Part shown: positions 35,625 to 44,218 of the stretch, one piece after another | How the letters are laid out: each line of letters begins with the position of its first letter | How positions within the stretch are numbered: position 1 is the stretch's first letter | Source of the DNA: JBJSXJ01 sp044235425 | Lineage (GTDB): Bacteria; Planctomycetota; Planctomycetia; Pirellulales; Pirellulaceae | Direction: 5' to 3' | Length of the DNA stretch: 64,000 bases | NCBI GenBank assembly: GCA_044235425.1 | Contig: JBIIHW010000001.1 | Location: forward strand, 248,001-312,000 | Program-made: the position numbers and the translations under genes | The notes under the pieces: generated by a model | The model's database searches: none | What the model was told of the DNA's origin: nothing | The model's input: the letters and a program-made list of their open reading frames with translations, nothing else

Positions 35625-36317
35625 TTAACGCCCCGTCGAACGCGGGAGGTTACGCGAAGCCGCACGTGGTCCAATCGGGCGTGGATTCTGAGCGGGTGGC
35701 GTGAGCGACTCCTCTTCGCCGTCGACTGGTTCATCCAAAATACCCGGCAGTTCACGCGACAACCGCTCCCGTTGACCCGTTGCCTCCGACTCCCCATTCG
35801 CGACGCTACCCAAGGAACCGCGTGCAGCACGAGTGCGGCGAGAACCCAGGTGCGGTTCGTCCAATTCTTCGGTCGCCGCTGGACGCGGAATCACCGCACT
35901 CATCTGGCGATCAGACAACTGGCTGCGAATCGAGGCTGGTGTTGCAGTCGGCCCACCGACCCGCCGTGAACTTCCCTCAGGAGTAACCGCATAAACCGGT
36001 GCCGCCAGGAAGCCGGGATCACCATACGCATAGGCCTGCAGCGAATCGCTGCTGCTCAACGAACTGGAACTGACGCCCGATCGATCGAGCGAGTTAAAGG
36101 TGCTGGATAAGCGGCTCGTCAGAAAAGGCCGACGAGCGGGCAGACGCTCGGCTCGCTCCACTTCCCGCTCGACCGCCCGCTCACCAAGTGTTCGACCGGA
36201 GGACTGAGCGGCAGCGGGGTGGGCGACAAGGAGCCCCAGTTGCAGCCCACCGACAATCGCTAACGTTTTCCCAAGGATTCGACGGGCAGTATGAAATCGA
36301 CTTTCCATGATAGGCAT
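35625..36317 (-). CDS. Exported Ser/Arg-rich protein of unknown function
   Basis: The 230-residue product has an N-terminal signal peptide (hydrophobic segment LAIVGGLQLGLLVAHPAAAQ, cleavage after AAAQ). The mature part is low in hydrophobic residues and rich in Ser, Arg, Pro and Glu, with a serine run near residues 80-90 (SSSSLSSSDSLQ), so it is probably disordered and perhaps surface- or wall-associated. No domain is recognised. The start could be 36317 or 36308; neither has a clear ribosome site. It lies between the prenyltransferase-fold gene and the sulfatase gene, all on the minus strand. Confidence 0.65.
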   Translation of the reverse strand: MPIMESRFHTARRILGKTLAIVGGLQLGLLVAHPAAAQSSGRTLGERAVEREVERAERLPARRPFLTSRLSSTFNSLDRSGVSSSSLSSSDSLQAYAYGDPGFLAAPVYAVTPEGSSRRVGGPTATPASIRSQLSDRQMSAVIPRPAATEELDEPHLGSRRTRAARGSLGSVANGESEATGQRERLSRELPGILDEPVDGEEESLTPPAQNPRPIGPRAASRNLPRSTGR

Positions 36318-36553
36318 GCTGGTGAGGAATGGGGTGACGGGTGGTGGATGGCAGGCAACGGAGGGCAGGTAACGGATGGCTGGCGGCGGAGGGCAGGTGC
36401 CGCGAGAATGCGGCCGTGGTAATCAGCATCGACGGCTCAATTGCAACTCGTGAGCGGAATCGCTGTTACCGGCGCAACCGTTCTGGGCGCTAAAGTCGAG
36501 GGGCACTGCTCGTGATGGCGTGAGAAGATGACTTCAGCTGGGACAGCAACCGA

Positions 36554-38092
36554 TCAGGGGTCGCTGCGATTGCCGGCCGGCCGGCGCTCGGGCCCGGGCC
36601 GTTTTTGCAAGGAGTCCCCCAGGGTCGCACGCGCCCGCTCGGCCAAGGCTTGCAAACGACGTACCTGCTCGGGCTCCGTCGACGCTCGATCTTGCCGCTC
36701 GCCGATGTCTTCCCCCAGGTGATACAACTCCAATCCCGTCTCGCGCTGCTGGTATTCGAGCGGCGCACCATTTTTACCTGGCTGAACTGGCTTACCAGCG
36801 GGGGCTGGCTGACTGGCCGAAGCGGGGGAATCAACCTTGACTGACGCTTCACCCAGCGTGCGGTAGCGATGTGGAAAATGCAGTTTCCAGGGGCCCGATC
36901 GTACCGCTTCCAAACCGTAATCCCAGTAGTAATAAAACGCTTCGTACGGCGTCCGCGCGCTGGCCTCTGCCCTCCACAACGACCAAGCATCATGTCCATC
37001 CAGCACTCGATCTCCAGGCGGCTCGCCCCCCGCCAACTTGACGAGTGTCGGTAATAGATCCATGGTCGTGCAGAGTTCACGACACGTCTGGCTGGCAGGA
37101 ATTTTTCCCGGCCAACGCACAATCGCAGGTACTCGCTGCCCACCTTCCCAGGTCGTCCCCTTGCCTTCGCGCAGTGGGCCGGCTGAGCCCGCATGTTCAC
37201 CGTACGAAAGCCAAGGGCCATTGTCCGACGAAAAGAAAACGAGGGTCTGTTCATCCAAGCCGGTCCGTCGCAGCGTGTCCAGGATTTCACCCACACTCCA
37301 GTCCAGTTCCTGCACAACGTCCGCATAGAGACCTTGACCACTCTTTCCTCGATGACGCTCGGAAACAAACAGCGGCACGTGAGGCATGCTGTGCGGCACG
37401 TAGAGGAAAAACGGTTGGTCGCGATGCTGCTCGATGAAGCGGCACGCTCGCTCGGTGTACCACGTTGTTAATTGGCTTTGATCTGGATCGATCTTCGCCA
37501 CTCGCGCACCTTCGATGAGTGGCAACTCGGGAAAGGTCTTGTTCGTTGGATGCCGTGGCCACATGTCATTGGAATAGGGCAAGCCCAAGTAATCTTGAAA
37601 GCCGTGGCGAGTGGGCAGGAACTGCGGCGCATCACCCAAATGCCACTTGCCATACATGGCTGTCGAGTAACCACGTTCGCGCAGCAGCTCCGGCAACAGT
37701 CGCTCCGCAGCATGAATCCCTTTGGGACTATTCGGCCCTAGCGCCCCCAAAATACCAACACGCTGCGGATAACAGCCTGTTAGTAGCGCGGCGCGTGACG
37801 CGGAACAAACAGCGGCTGCGGTATAGAAGTCCGTCAGCCGCACACCCTCCCGAGCCATTTGGTCCAAGCGTGGAGTCGGATTTCGAGTCGAACCATAGCA
37901 GCCCAAATCACCGTAGCCCAAATCGTCGCAGTAGATAACCACGAAATTGGGCGGTCGCTCCGCGGCCAGCAGCCCACTCGCAATCCAGCTCGTGAGACTC
38001 AGCACCACGAGCAACGCGGACCACCGAACCATCGCAGGAGCAGCTGACAACATCCGGGCCACCACCAGACTCAAGTCCATTCGCCGATCCAT
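36554..38092 (-). CDS. Exported sulfatase (arylsulfatase type, formylglycine-dependent)
   Basis: This 512-residue type I sulfatase hydrolyses sulfate esters, in marine-type planctomycetes often on polysaccharides. A hydrophobic N-terminal export segment (about residues 21-43) ends near LLAAERPPN. The metal site begins with D56 and D57 in VVIYCDDLGYGDLG. The catalytic cysteine C96 lies in CSASRAALLTG, the CxA/PSR signature that is converted to formylglycine. Later motifs are MYGKWHLG, FLYVPHSMPH, VFFSSDNGPW and GKGTTWEGGQRVPAIVRWPG. A formylglycine-generating enzyme is needed but not in this window. Substrate unknown. Confidence 0.94.
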   Translation of the reverse strand: MDRRMDLSLVVARMLSAAPAMVRWSALLVVLSLTSWIASGLLAAERPPNFVVIYCDDLGYGDLGCYGSTRNPTPRLDQMAREGVRLTDFYTAAAVCSASRAALLTGCYPQRVGILGALGPNSPKGIHAAERLLPELLRERGYSTAMYGKWHLGDAPQFLPTRHGFQDYLGLPYSNDMWPRHPTNKTFPELPLIEGARVAKIDPDQSQLTTWYTERACRFIEQHRDQPFFLYVPHSMPHVPLFVSERHRGKSGQGLYADVVQELDWSVGEILDTLRRTGLDEQTLVFFSSDNGPWLSYGEHAGSAGPLREGKGTTWEGGQRVPAIVRWPGKIPASQTCRELCTTMDLLPTLVKLAGGEPPGDRVLDGHDAWSLWRAEASARTPYEAFYYYWDYGLEAVRSGPWKLHFPHRYRTLGEASVKVDSPASASQPAPAGKPVQPGKNGAPLEYQQRETGLELYHLGEDIGERQDRASTEPEQVRRLQALAERARATLGDSLQKRPGPERRPAGNRSDP

Positions 38093-38162
38093 TCGACTGC
38101 TCCCTCAAGGCCACCGATCGCCGTCACGATCCTGAACGGTCATCCGCAGCTCAACCGCACTC

Positions 38163-38708
38163 TTAGTGCTTGTGCTCGGCATCATGATCAATCGCCGACG
38201 TGAACTTTTTCCCAGCGATTTCGACGCTGAGTGTTGCGGTGGCGCCCTCTTTACCAGCAGCCAACAGAGCGGTGATCAGCGACTTATCTTCGACCACGAA
38301 CTTCGCCGATTTCGTTTTGTCGCCGTCAGCCGGATATTCGGCGTCTAACTGATATACTTTTTCAGCATCGCCGATCTTGGTCGTAATCTCCACCTGCTTG
38401 GATTCGATCGGCACATCCTTCTTCATTTCCTTATCAAGGATGTAGACAGCGACCAGCCCCGATTCGTCATCATGAGTCCACTCGGCGTGATATTCCTCTT
38501 CACCCAACTCCACAATGTGCCCTTTATGCGGACCTTGGGCTGCGTGACTATGGTCGTGACCGTGGTCATGGCCATGATCGTGATCATGACCGTCCTTGCT
38601 CGCCGTTTTGGCTCCCCCCTTGGACGCCGTGGAACTGCCTGAATCACAGCCGCCGGTCAGCCACAAAACGGTCGAAATCAACGTCAACATCCAGAAACGT
38701 CGCATCAT
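38163..38708 (-). CDS. Histidine-rich lipoprotein, putative metal-binding
   Basis: The product (about 181 residues) has a lipoprotein signal with lipobox LTGGC near residue 20. A striking His/Asp tract follows (DGHDHDHGHDHGHDHSHAAQ) that should bind Zn, Ni or Cu. The remaining domain is a soluble beta-rich region with paired acidic and lysine segments (EYHAEWTHDDESG, KKDVPIESKQVEI). Similar His-rich lipoproteins occur in planctomycetes beside metal transporters, but no transporter is near here. The ATG at 38708 has AGGAG 10 bases upstream. It is followed by the sulfatase gene on the same strand. Confidence 0.8.
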   Translation of the reverse strand: MMRRFWMLTLISTVLWLTGGCDSGSSTASKGGAKTASKDGHDHDHGHDHGHDHSHAAQGPHKGHIVELGEEEYHAEWTHDDESGLVAVYILDKEMKKDVPIESKQVEITTKIGDAEKVYQLDAEYPADGDKTKSAKFVVEDKSLITALLAAGKEGATATLSVEIAGKKFTSAIDHDAEHKH

Positions 38709-38752
38709 CTCTGCACTACTCCTGATCAATAAAAAAAGACTCGAACCTGGAA

Positions 38753-40621
38753 CTATTCACTGCTGCCTGATGAGAGCTTGGCGAGCGAATCACGGGCCGT
38801 CTGCACGATTGCCTGTGCCCAACTCGCCTCACCGTACAACTCAACGAGCCCTTGGTAAATCCGTCGAGCGGCCGCTGGATCGCCGGCCGCTTGTTTCTCC
38901 GCCGCCGCCTGCAGCCGCGATTCCGCTAATCGGACCGACTGCCGTTGCCACTCCTCGTTGATCTTAATCAGGCGCACTCGCTGCTGCCGCGCCAAGTCCA
39001 CAACCTGCTTGGTGCGCTGACTCGAAGTGTCATCGTCGCCGAAGGCATCGATGAGTGCCTCCAGTTGTCGCAGCGCCTGAGCGGGACGTCCGACCGCTGC
39101 CTGCATCGCATCGGCATACCAGCGTTCGATCGGCTCCAACTGCTCGCCTTCGTCATCTCGTCGCAGTCGGCGATCAACCTGGCGTCGAGTGATTTGCTGT
39201 TGAATTAATCGCTGCCAATCGCGCACCGTCTCAGCCTGTGGATCGGTCGGATAATTACTGAGAAAGTCGTCAATGTCGCTTCGAGCGATGACGAGTCCAT
39301 GTTCTGGATCGGATTCCATCGTCGACCGAATCCGTTCAAACAACCGACTGGCGGACAGCGGCTGCCGCAAATACCAGCCTCCACCGATGATCGCGACCAA
39401 AGCAGCTGTGCCGAGTAAAACCTGCGCGATCAACTGCTTGTATTCAGTCTGACGCTCCTTTTCGGCCCGTAACGTTTTCGCCCGCTCTTCTTCCACCGCA
39501 CTGGTGAAGTGACTGAGCGATGCTCGACTGACCGACGCGGTGGAATCGACTTGCGTGACGCCGGTGCGATCCACCGACGCTGCCGCCCGATCTCCCGCAC
39601 TGTGATTATCCGCTGCGGGATCTCCCGCTCGCTGCGATGCGGCACCGGGCTCGAGCACGGTATGCGCGGGCAGCGACTTGGATTGCAGGCGAGTGGGGAT
39701 ATCACACGCGTCTAGCATGGACGAGGGGCCAACGTCCAGCGACAGCGACACCCCCTCTGCTTCCATCACCGGCAGCGACGAAGACGAAGCAGGCATCCCA
39801 TTGAGCAGCCGATCCTGCATTTCTTTCAATCGTTTGCCAACGATGAGTGCAGTGGGCGGTCGCTTCTCAGGCTGCTTATGCAGCAGTTCACCGACGAGCG
39901 CTTCGAGTTCCGGGGGGGCCTGGGGGGCAAGCGTGCGTAGTCGTGGTGCTTCGTCGTAGCGCACCGCATGCAACAGCTCCGGCAGCGAACCGCCAGCAAA
40001 CGGCGGCCGCCGCGCGAGTAAACCAAAAATCACCCCACCCAGTGCGTATAAGTCACTACGCTCGGTCACGGACTTTCCTTCCGCTTGCTCCGGCGCCATG
40101 TAGTCCGGGGTCCCTACCATGCCACCCGTCACCGTCAAACTTGAACCGCCAAACAGTTTGGCAATTCCGAAGTCGGTGAGCTTGACGTGACCATCATGCG
40201 TGAGCAGCAGATTGGCAGGCTTCAAGTCACGATGAATCACACCACTGTCATGTGCAAGCTTGAGTGCTCCAGCAATCTCGACCGCCCAATGAACAACCTC
40301 CTCGACCGTAAAGACTCGGCCCGTCTTCAGTGAATCCTGCAGACTCGCGCCCTCAACCAACTCCATGGCGTAATACAACTGCGCATCCTGCTCGCCAAAA
40401 CCATAGTACTCAACGATGCGCGGATGCTTGAGACGCTTGAGCGTTTCTATTTCGCTGTGAAACCGCGTACGAAAACTCGCCTTGCTACTCAACGTGGCCG
40501 CCAGCACTTTCACCGCCGCTCGTTGCCCCGTCTCGCCATGCACGGCTGCATAGACGACTCCCATGCCGCCTTTGCCGAGCACACGCTCGATGACGTACGG
40601 TCCGAGTTGACTTGTGCTCAT
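38753..40621 (-). CDS. Membrane-anchored Ser/Thr protein kinase
   Basis: The 622-residue kinase has its catalytic domain at residues 8-275: glycine loop GKGGMGVV, K38 in AAVKVL, HRDLKPANLL (D132), DFG at 150-152, and GTPDYMAPEQAEG. All catalytic residues are intact. A Ser/Ala-rich linker with many acidic and Gln residues follows, then one membrane helix (about residue 405, LLGTAALVAIIGGGWYL), and an extracytoplasmic helical region of about 200 residues rich in Arg/Gln/Glu. This layout is standard for planctomycete STPKs: a receptor-like kinase sensing an unknown signal outside. It starts at ATG 40621. No phosphatase is adjacent. Confidence 0.95.
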   Translation of the reverse strand: MSTSQLGPYVIERVLGKGGMGVVYAAVHGETGQRAAVKVLAATLSSKASFRTRFHSEIETLKRLKHPRIVEYYGFGEQDAQLYYAMELVEGASLQDSLKTGRVFTVEEVVHWAVEIAGALKLAHDSGVIHRDLKPANLLLTHDGHVKLTDFGIAKLFGGSSLTVTGGMVGTPDYMAPEQAEGKSVTERSDLYALGGVIFGLLARRPPFAGGSLPELLHAVRYDEAPRLRTLAPQAPPELEALVGELLHKQPEKRPPTALIVGKRLKEMQDRLLNGMPASSSSLPVMEAEGVSLSLDVGPSSMLDACDIPTRLQSKSLPAHTVLEPGAASQRAGDPAADNHSAGDRAAASVDRTGVTQVDSTASVSRASLSHFTSAVEEERAKTLRAEKERQTEYKQLIAQVLLGTAALVAIIGGGWYLRQPLSASRLFERIRSTMESDPEHGLVIARSDIDDFLSNYPTDPQAETVRDWQRLIQQQITRRQVDRRLRRDDEGEQLEPIERWYADAMQAAVGRPAQALRQLEALIDAFGDDDTSSQRTKQVVDLARQQRVRLIKINEEWQRQSVRLAESRLQAAAEKQAAGDPAAARRIYQGLVELYGEASWAQAIVQTARDSLAKLSSGSSE

Positions 40622-40688
40622 CGTTTTTCGTCCAACGATTTAGAAATTGGGTGGAGTGGATCTTCGGGTGGCAGGGAGCAACGATCCA

Positions 40689-42278
40689 CTACCAATTACG
40701 TCGAGCCCGCAGGCGCTCCAGACGCGGATCGGATAAGTCTAAACGATACATGATCTGGTTGTATTCGTAACGCGGCGTGGGATCGTTTCGTCCCGAAAAA
40801 CTTTGCGTATAGGTTCCTTCGAAATAAATTAACCGTCCTCCCTCTTGATCGAAGAAGGCATGTTGCTTGGGATTGTAAAAACTGTAGCGATCGTGCGTGA
40901 CGATTTTTTGCGCCCAGCGCCATGGGCCTTCCGGTGCCGGTGCTTCCGCATACCAGATCTCGCCCAAATACGACGCCGCGCCGCTTCGCTCTCCGGCAAT
41001 CATAATCCAGCATTGCCGCCAGGCGTTCCAGGTAATTGAACCGCGATGGACGTCGATCAGGCGTGGTGAGGGGTCATCGGCCGTGGTCACATCCGCCAGT
41101 CGCAGCCATTGCTCACGCTCTTTCAGCAAACCAGCTTTGGTAAGTCGAGCTTGCAAGCCAGGGGTCCAGAGCAGTCCACCCCGTCGCCAGGCAAACCGCA
41201 ACCCACCGGACTCGTCGCGATCAAGCTCGATTTTTTCCAGCGGTACCTCAGCCGTCTGGGCGGGTGCCGATTTCACGGCCGTGTAGGTTTCATACTGAGT
41301 CAGATCACCATACGCCGCCGCCGTAGCGCGAACGCGAGTGAGCAAATAGGGATTTCCAAAATAGACATAGTCGATGCCGTCCTGACGATGACGCCACGGA
41401 TGACCTTCGGGCTGGAGTGGTGCGTCGACAGGAAACTTACCCATGGGACGAAATCGCTCTTCCCCCGCTGTCGCATCCCAGCGCAACCAGCCGCGTTCAT
41501 ACACCGTCAGCGGCGGTTTAATCTTCATGTAGGCAGCCAGCAACTGCTCTGCACCCACCTCGTCCGGCAGCGCCACCAGGCCGGTAATCCAAGTGGGACC
41601 AGTTCCCGCTACCTCTGCCACATTGCGTGCACGCCCCTCTCGATCCACAAAATAATTCAGACTCACGCCAACCTGGGGCTCCAGTCCGCCGCGACCTGGT
41701 AACTGCGACGTAGCTCCTGGAACTTGAAAGAGCCCCAGGGGATGACGAGGCAAATTCGTGTCTCCCCAAAACCAATAGAGCTGATCGCGAAACCGCGCAA
41801 CTTCCACACTGTCCGAGCCAAGCACCTGAGCATTCAGCAGGGCCGCTGCGGCGTTGAGCGGCACTGGCTGTCCGAGGCGCATGCTATCCGCATAGATGCC
41901 CGCCCCGGTGATGCGATAAAGCCGCTCCGCCACATTGACGCGCCGCACTTTCACGGCCGTGATTTTCCCCGGAGCGGTTCGCAACGTGACGCCACGAAAT
42001 CCGAAGCCATCCGCCGCATACTCATATCCGTGACCACTCAGCGCAAAGAACACGTCGGCGTTCATGAGCCCCGGTTCGTGAAAGGCGGCGTACCCCGCAC
42101 TATCGGTTACCAACCGCAGATCATGCACCGTGCGCAGTTCGATCAACGGCACGCCACGTCCCGTCTCCGCATCCACCACCTGAATCCCAAATGGTCGTTC
42201 GTCAACCGGCGCCAGCAGACCAGCAGCAATGAATAACAGCAGACGGGCCATGTCTGGCAAAGCTTGAAACAAGATCAT
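40689..42278 (-). CDS. Exported protein with transthyretin-like domain and propeller-like region, function unknown
   Basis: The 529-residue product begins with a signal-like hydrophobic stretch (ARLLLFIAAGLL). Residues about 30-100 resemble a carboxypeptidase regulatory/transthyretin-like beta domain (QVVDAETGRGVPLIELRT, TDSAGYAAFHEP). The following 400 residues contain repeated aromatic blades (FRDQLYWFWGDTN, YVYFGNPYLLTR, YSFYNPKQHAFFD) that suggest a five-bladed propeller of the glycosidase type. Candidate acidic residues are present, but I cannot assign catalysis. Two starts, 42278 and 42251, are possible. It precedes the STPK gene on the same strand and follows the repeat-rich membrane genes. 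Confidence 0.65.
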   Translation of the reverse strand: MILFQALPDMARLLLFIAAGLLAPVDERPFGIQVVDAETGRGVPLIELRTVHDLRLVTDSAGYAAFHEPGLMNADVFFALSGHGYEYAADGFGFRGVTLRTAPGKITAVKVRRVNVAERLYRITGAGIYADSMRLGQPVPLNAAAALLNAQVLGSDSVEVARFRDQLYWFWGDTNLPRHPLGLFQVPGATSQLPGRGGLEPQVGVSLNYFVDREGRARNVAEVAGTGPTWITGLVALPDEVGAEQLLAAYMKIKPPLTVYERGWLRWDATAGEERFRPMGKFPVDAPLQPEGHPWRHRQDGIDYVYFGNPYLLTRVRATAAAYGDLTQYETYTAVKSAPAQTAEVPLEKIELDRDESGGLRFAWRRGGLLWTPGLQARLTKAGLLKEREQWLRLADVTTADDPSPRLIDVHRGSITWNAWRQCWIMIAGERSGAASYLGEIWYAEAPAPEGPWRWAQKIVTHDRYSFYNPKQHAFFDQEGGRLIYFEGTYTQSFSGRNDPTPRYEYNQIMYRLDLSDPRLERLRARRNW

Positions 42279-42311
42279 CGCGGCTCACTTCTTACTCGTC
42301 CGTCGTGCGGA

Positions 42312-44159
42312 TCAGGGCCGTGGATAGGATCGTAATTTACGCCGCGACTTGGCATCTTGGCGTCGAGTCCACCAGGTGATGCTCATGACGACACCAAGCC
42401 CAAGAAGCAGCGCACCCCCCAAATAGAAGCCGAGATCGACTTCTTGCCGCGGTTTGGGCGGACTGAATTCAGCAGCCGCCGCCACGAACATGGGACTGGG
42501 TTGTCGTCGCCGTGCTTTTTGCTGCTCCGGCGATACCGTCTCACCGGGCGCTCGCGCCGCGTTATTCAAAAAAGCCGACTGGTAAGACCAGAGCCGAAAG
42601 TTGAAGCCGGTGATCGTCATGTCTTCATTAATGCTCGCATTCTCCGCCAGTTCGCGCAGTCGCGGCGGCACATCCAGCACGCAGCAGACGACCGGAAACG
42701 AATTGCTAATCACGGGAGCTTCTTTGTCTTGAGCGTTGCGCGGTAAACGAATCTCGCGATTACCAAGCGGAATCATCAAGTCCACTTCGTAGTAATGGTC
42801 CAGTCCGTAGCGATCCTGGATTTCACTGTTGGTGAGCACGATTTTGGTGACCCGTTTCACGCGCCCGGATACCCGCGCGAGCTTTCCGTGCTGCTGCTGC
42901 GGATGCTGAATAAACGGAACTAAATCAAATTCGGGTGCTGTCGCCCAATCCGCGGCTGTCCCCTGCCCCGCCGCTGTCAGCATCTCATAGAAGCAAGCCG
43001 TATCGGAGTTCTCCAGCGGCAAACCATCACGCTTGCGAATGTCATCCAATCGACCAATATCCATGCCCAGTCGTGCCAGCAGAACCCAGTCGCTGAGCAC
43101 CCCCGGCAACTCTTCGGCCTTTTCTGGAAACCAAGCCAAGCGTTCAGCCGCGAAGAAATGTCGCTCCTCAGCCGCTTCCGCATCCCTGGATTTGAGATAG
43201 ACCGCTTCGACCCCAGCCGGCTCATCTAACTCCTTATCCAAACTCCACGCCGCAGGAACTTGCCGCGCATAAACGATCACCTGAAAGGACTCGCCAGCCG
43301 GCCGAAACGAAACCACATAGTAGTGATCAAACTGAAAACGCGTCGCCACTTCGGGAATCAATTCCACGCGTCGCACTCGGTGCACACGTCCACGAAATCG
43401 CACCATATCACCACGCTGCAACGCAAGCTCGCCAGGGAAGTCCTGCCACGTTTCAACGGACCGCGCCAGCCGAAAACTATCATTCGGGCCGATGATCGGC
43501 AAACGATACAAGACCCGCGTCAACGTCTCTTCCTCATCGGCATGCCAGCCACGCCCATCGCGCAGCATCTCCCATTGGCTCGGTTCCACATTGACGATCA
43601 AGTCGCGCGCCGAAACCAGTCGACGTGGAGCCTTGCTACTACTCGCTCCCCCAGCGCGAATCCAGGGTGGCTTGATACGACTAGCCGGTTTTGCGCCCGC
43701 GGCAGTCGAAGATGAACCAGCAGCCTTAGACTCGCTCGATGTCGGCGACTCCTTAGACTCCGGCGACTCCTTAGACTCCGGGGACTCCTTAGACTCCGGG
43801 GACTCGTTAGACTCCTGCGTTGCCTTGGACTCCGGCGTTGCCTTGGACTCCTGCGTTGCCTTAGACTCCTGCCTTGCCTTAGACTCCTGCGACTCCGCGG
43901 ACTCTTGCGTTGCCGTGGACGAATCCAAAGCGGTGGGCAGGCCCGCTGCGGTCGTCTTCTCGGACTCGGCCGCCACCGCGGGCTCTGATTTCTCCTGCGC
44001 GTGACCGCCCAGCACCATCAGTCCACTCCAGCTCATAACCACCAGCCAAGCCGTGAAGAGCCAACTGGCGGATCGCGGTTCAGCTGGCAGCCAACACCTC
44101 GGCAATAGCACGAGCCGACGCGAGACACTCAGCGCACAGGCAAGGAACGCGGATTTCAT
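42312..44159 (-). CDS. Membrane protein with ESK-type repeat linker and two OB-like domains, unknown function
   Basis: The 615-residue protein has a signal or anchor segment (about 33-52) and an extended linker of six-residue units such as ATQESK and ESPESK (residues 83-139). Two related beta domains follow (about 230-330 and 395-530), each built around a GxxVRFRGRV/GKLARVSGRV strand pattern with a YY(V/E)V segment. A C-terminal membrane helix (about 575-597) is followed by a basic tail. The second domain resembles the C-terminal half of the next gene's product (44219-45922), so the two genes are paralogs. No known family is recognised. Topology suggests large exposed parts outside the cytoplasmic membrane. 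Confidence 0.7.
   Translation of the reverse strand: MKSAFLACALSVSRRLVLLPRCWLPAEPRSASWLFTAWLVVMSWSGLMVLGGHAQEKSEPAVAAESEKTTAAGLPTALDSSTATQESAESQESKARQESKATQESKATPESKATQESNESPESKESPESKESPESKESPTSSESKAAGSSSTAAGAKPASRIKPPWIRAGGASSSKAPRRLVSARDLIVNVEPSQWEMLRDGRGWHADEEETLTRVLYRLPIIGPNDSFRLARSVETWQDFPGELALQRGDMVRFRGRVHRVRRVELIPEVATRFQFDHYYVVSFRPAGESFQVIVYARQVPAAWSLDKELDEPAGVEAVYLKSRDAEAAEERHFFAAERLAWFPEKAEELPGVLSDWVLLARLGMDIGRLDDIRKRDGLPLENSDTACFYEMLTAAGQGTAADWATAPEFDLVPFIQHPQQQHGKLARVSGRVKRVTKIVLTNSEIQDRYGLDHYYEVDLMIPLGNREIRLPRNAQDKEAPVISNSFPVVCCVLDVPPRLRELAENASINEDMTITGFNFRLWSYQSAFLNNAARAPGETVSPEQQKARRRQPSPMFVAAAAEFSPPKPRQEVDLGFYLGGALLLGLGVVMSITWWTRRQDAKSRRKLRSYPRP
43743..43913. repeat. 18-bp coding repeats (ESP/ATQ-ESK units)
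   Basis: About nine and a half consecutive 18-base units encode ATQESK- and ESPESK-like hexapeptides in the 42312-44159 gene. The 5' half (coding sense) is ATQESK-type and the 3' half is ESPESK-type, suggesting two amplification steps. Confidence 0.85.
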
Positions 44160-44218
44160 GGCTAGTACTCTCTTTCAGTCGGCAACAATCGGAAGTATAC
44201 GCTGAGTGTGATCAGCGC

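Noticed and set aside
43492..44004. Plus-strand ORF rich in Asp-Ser-Gly
   Set aside because: It is the reverse image of the ESK repeat linker of the minus-strand gene.
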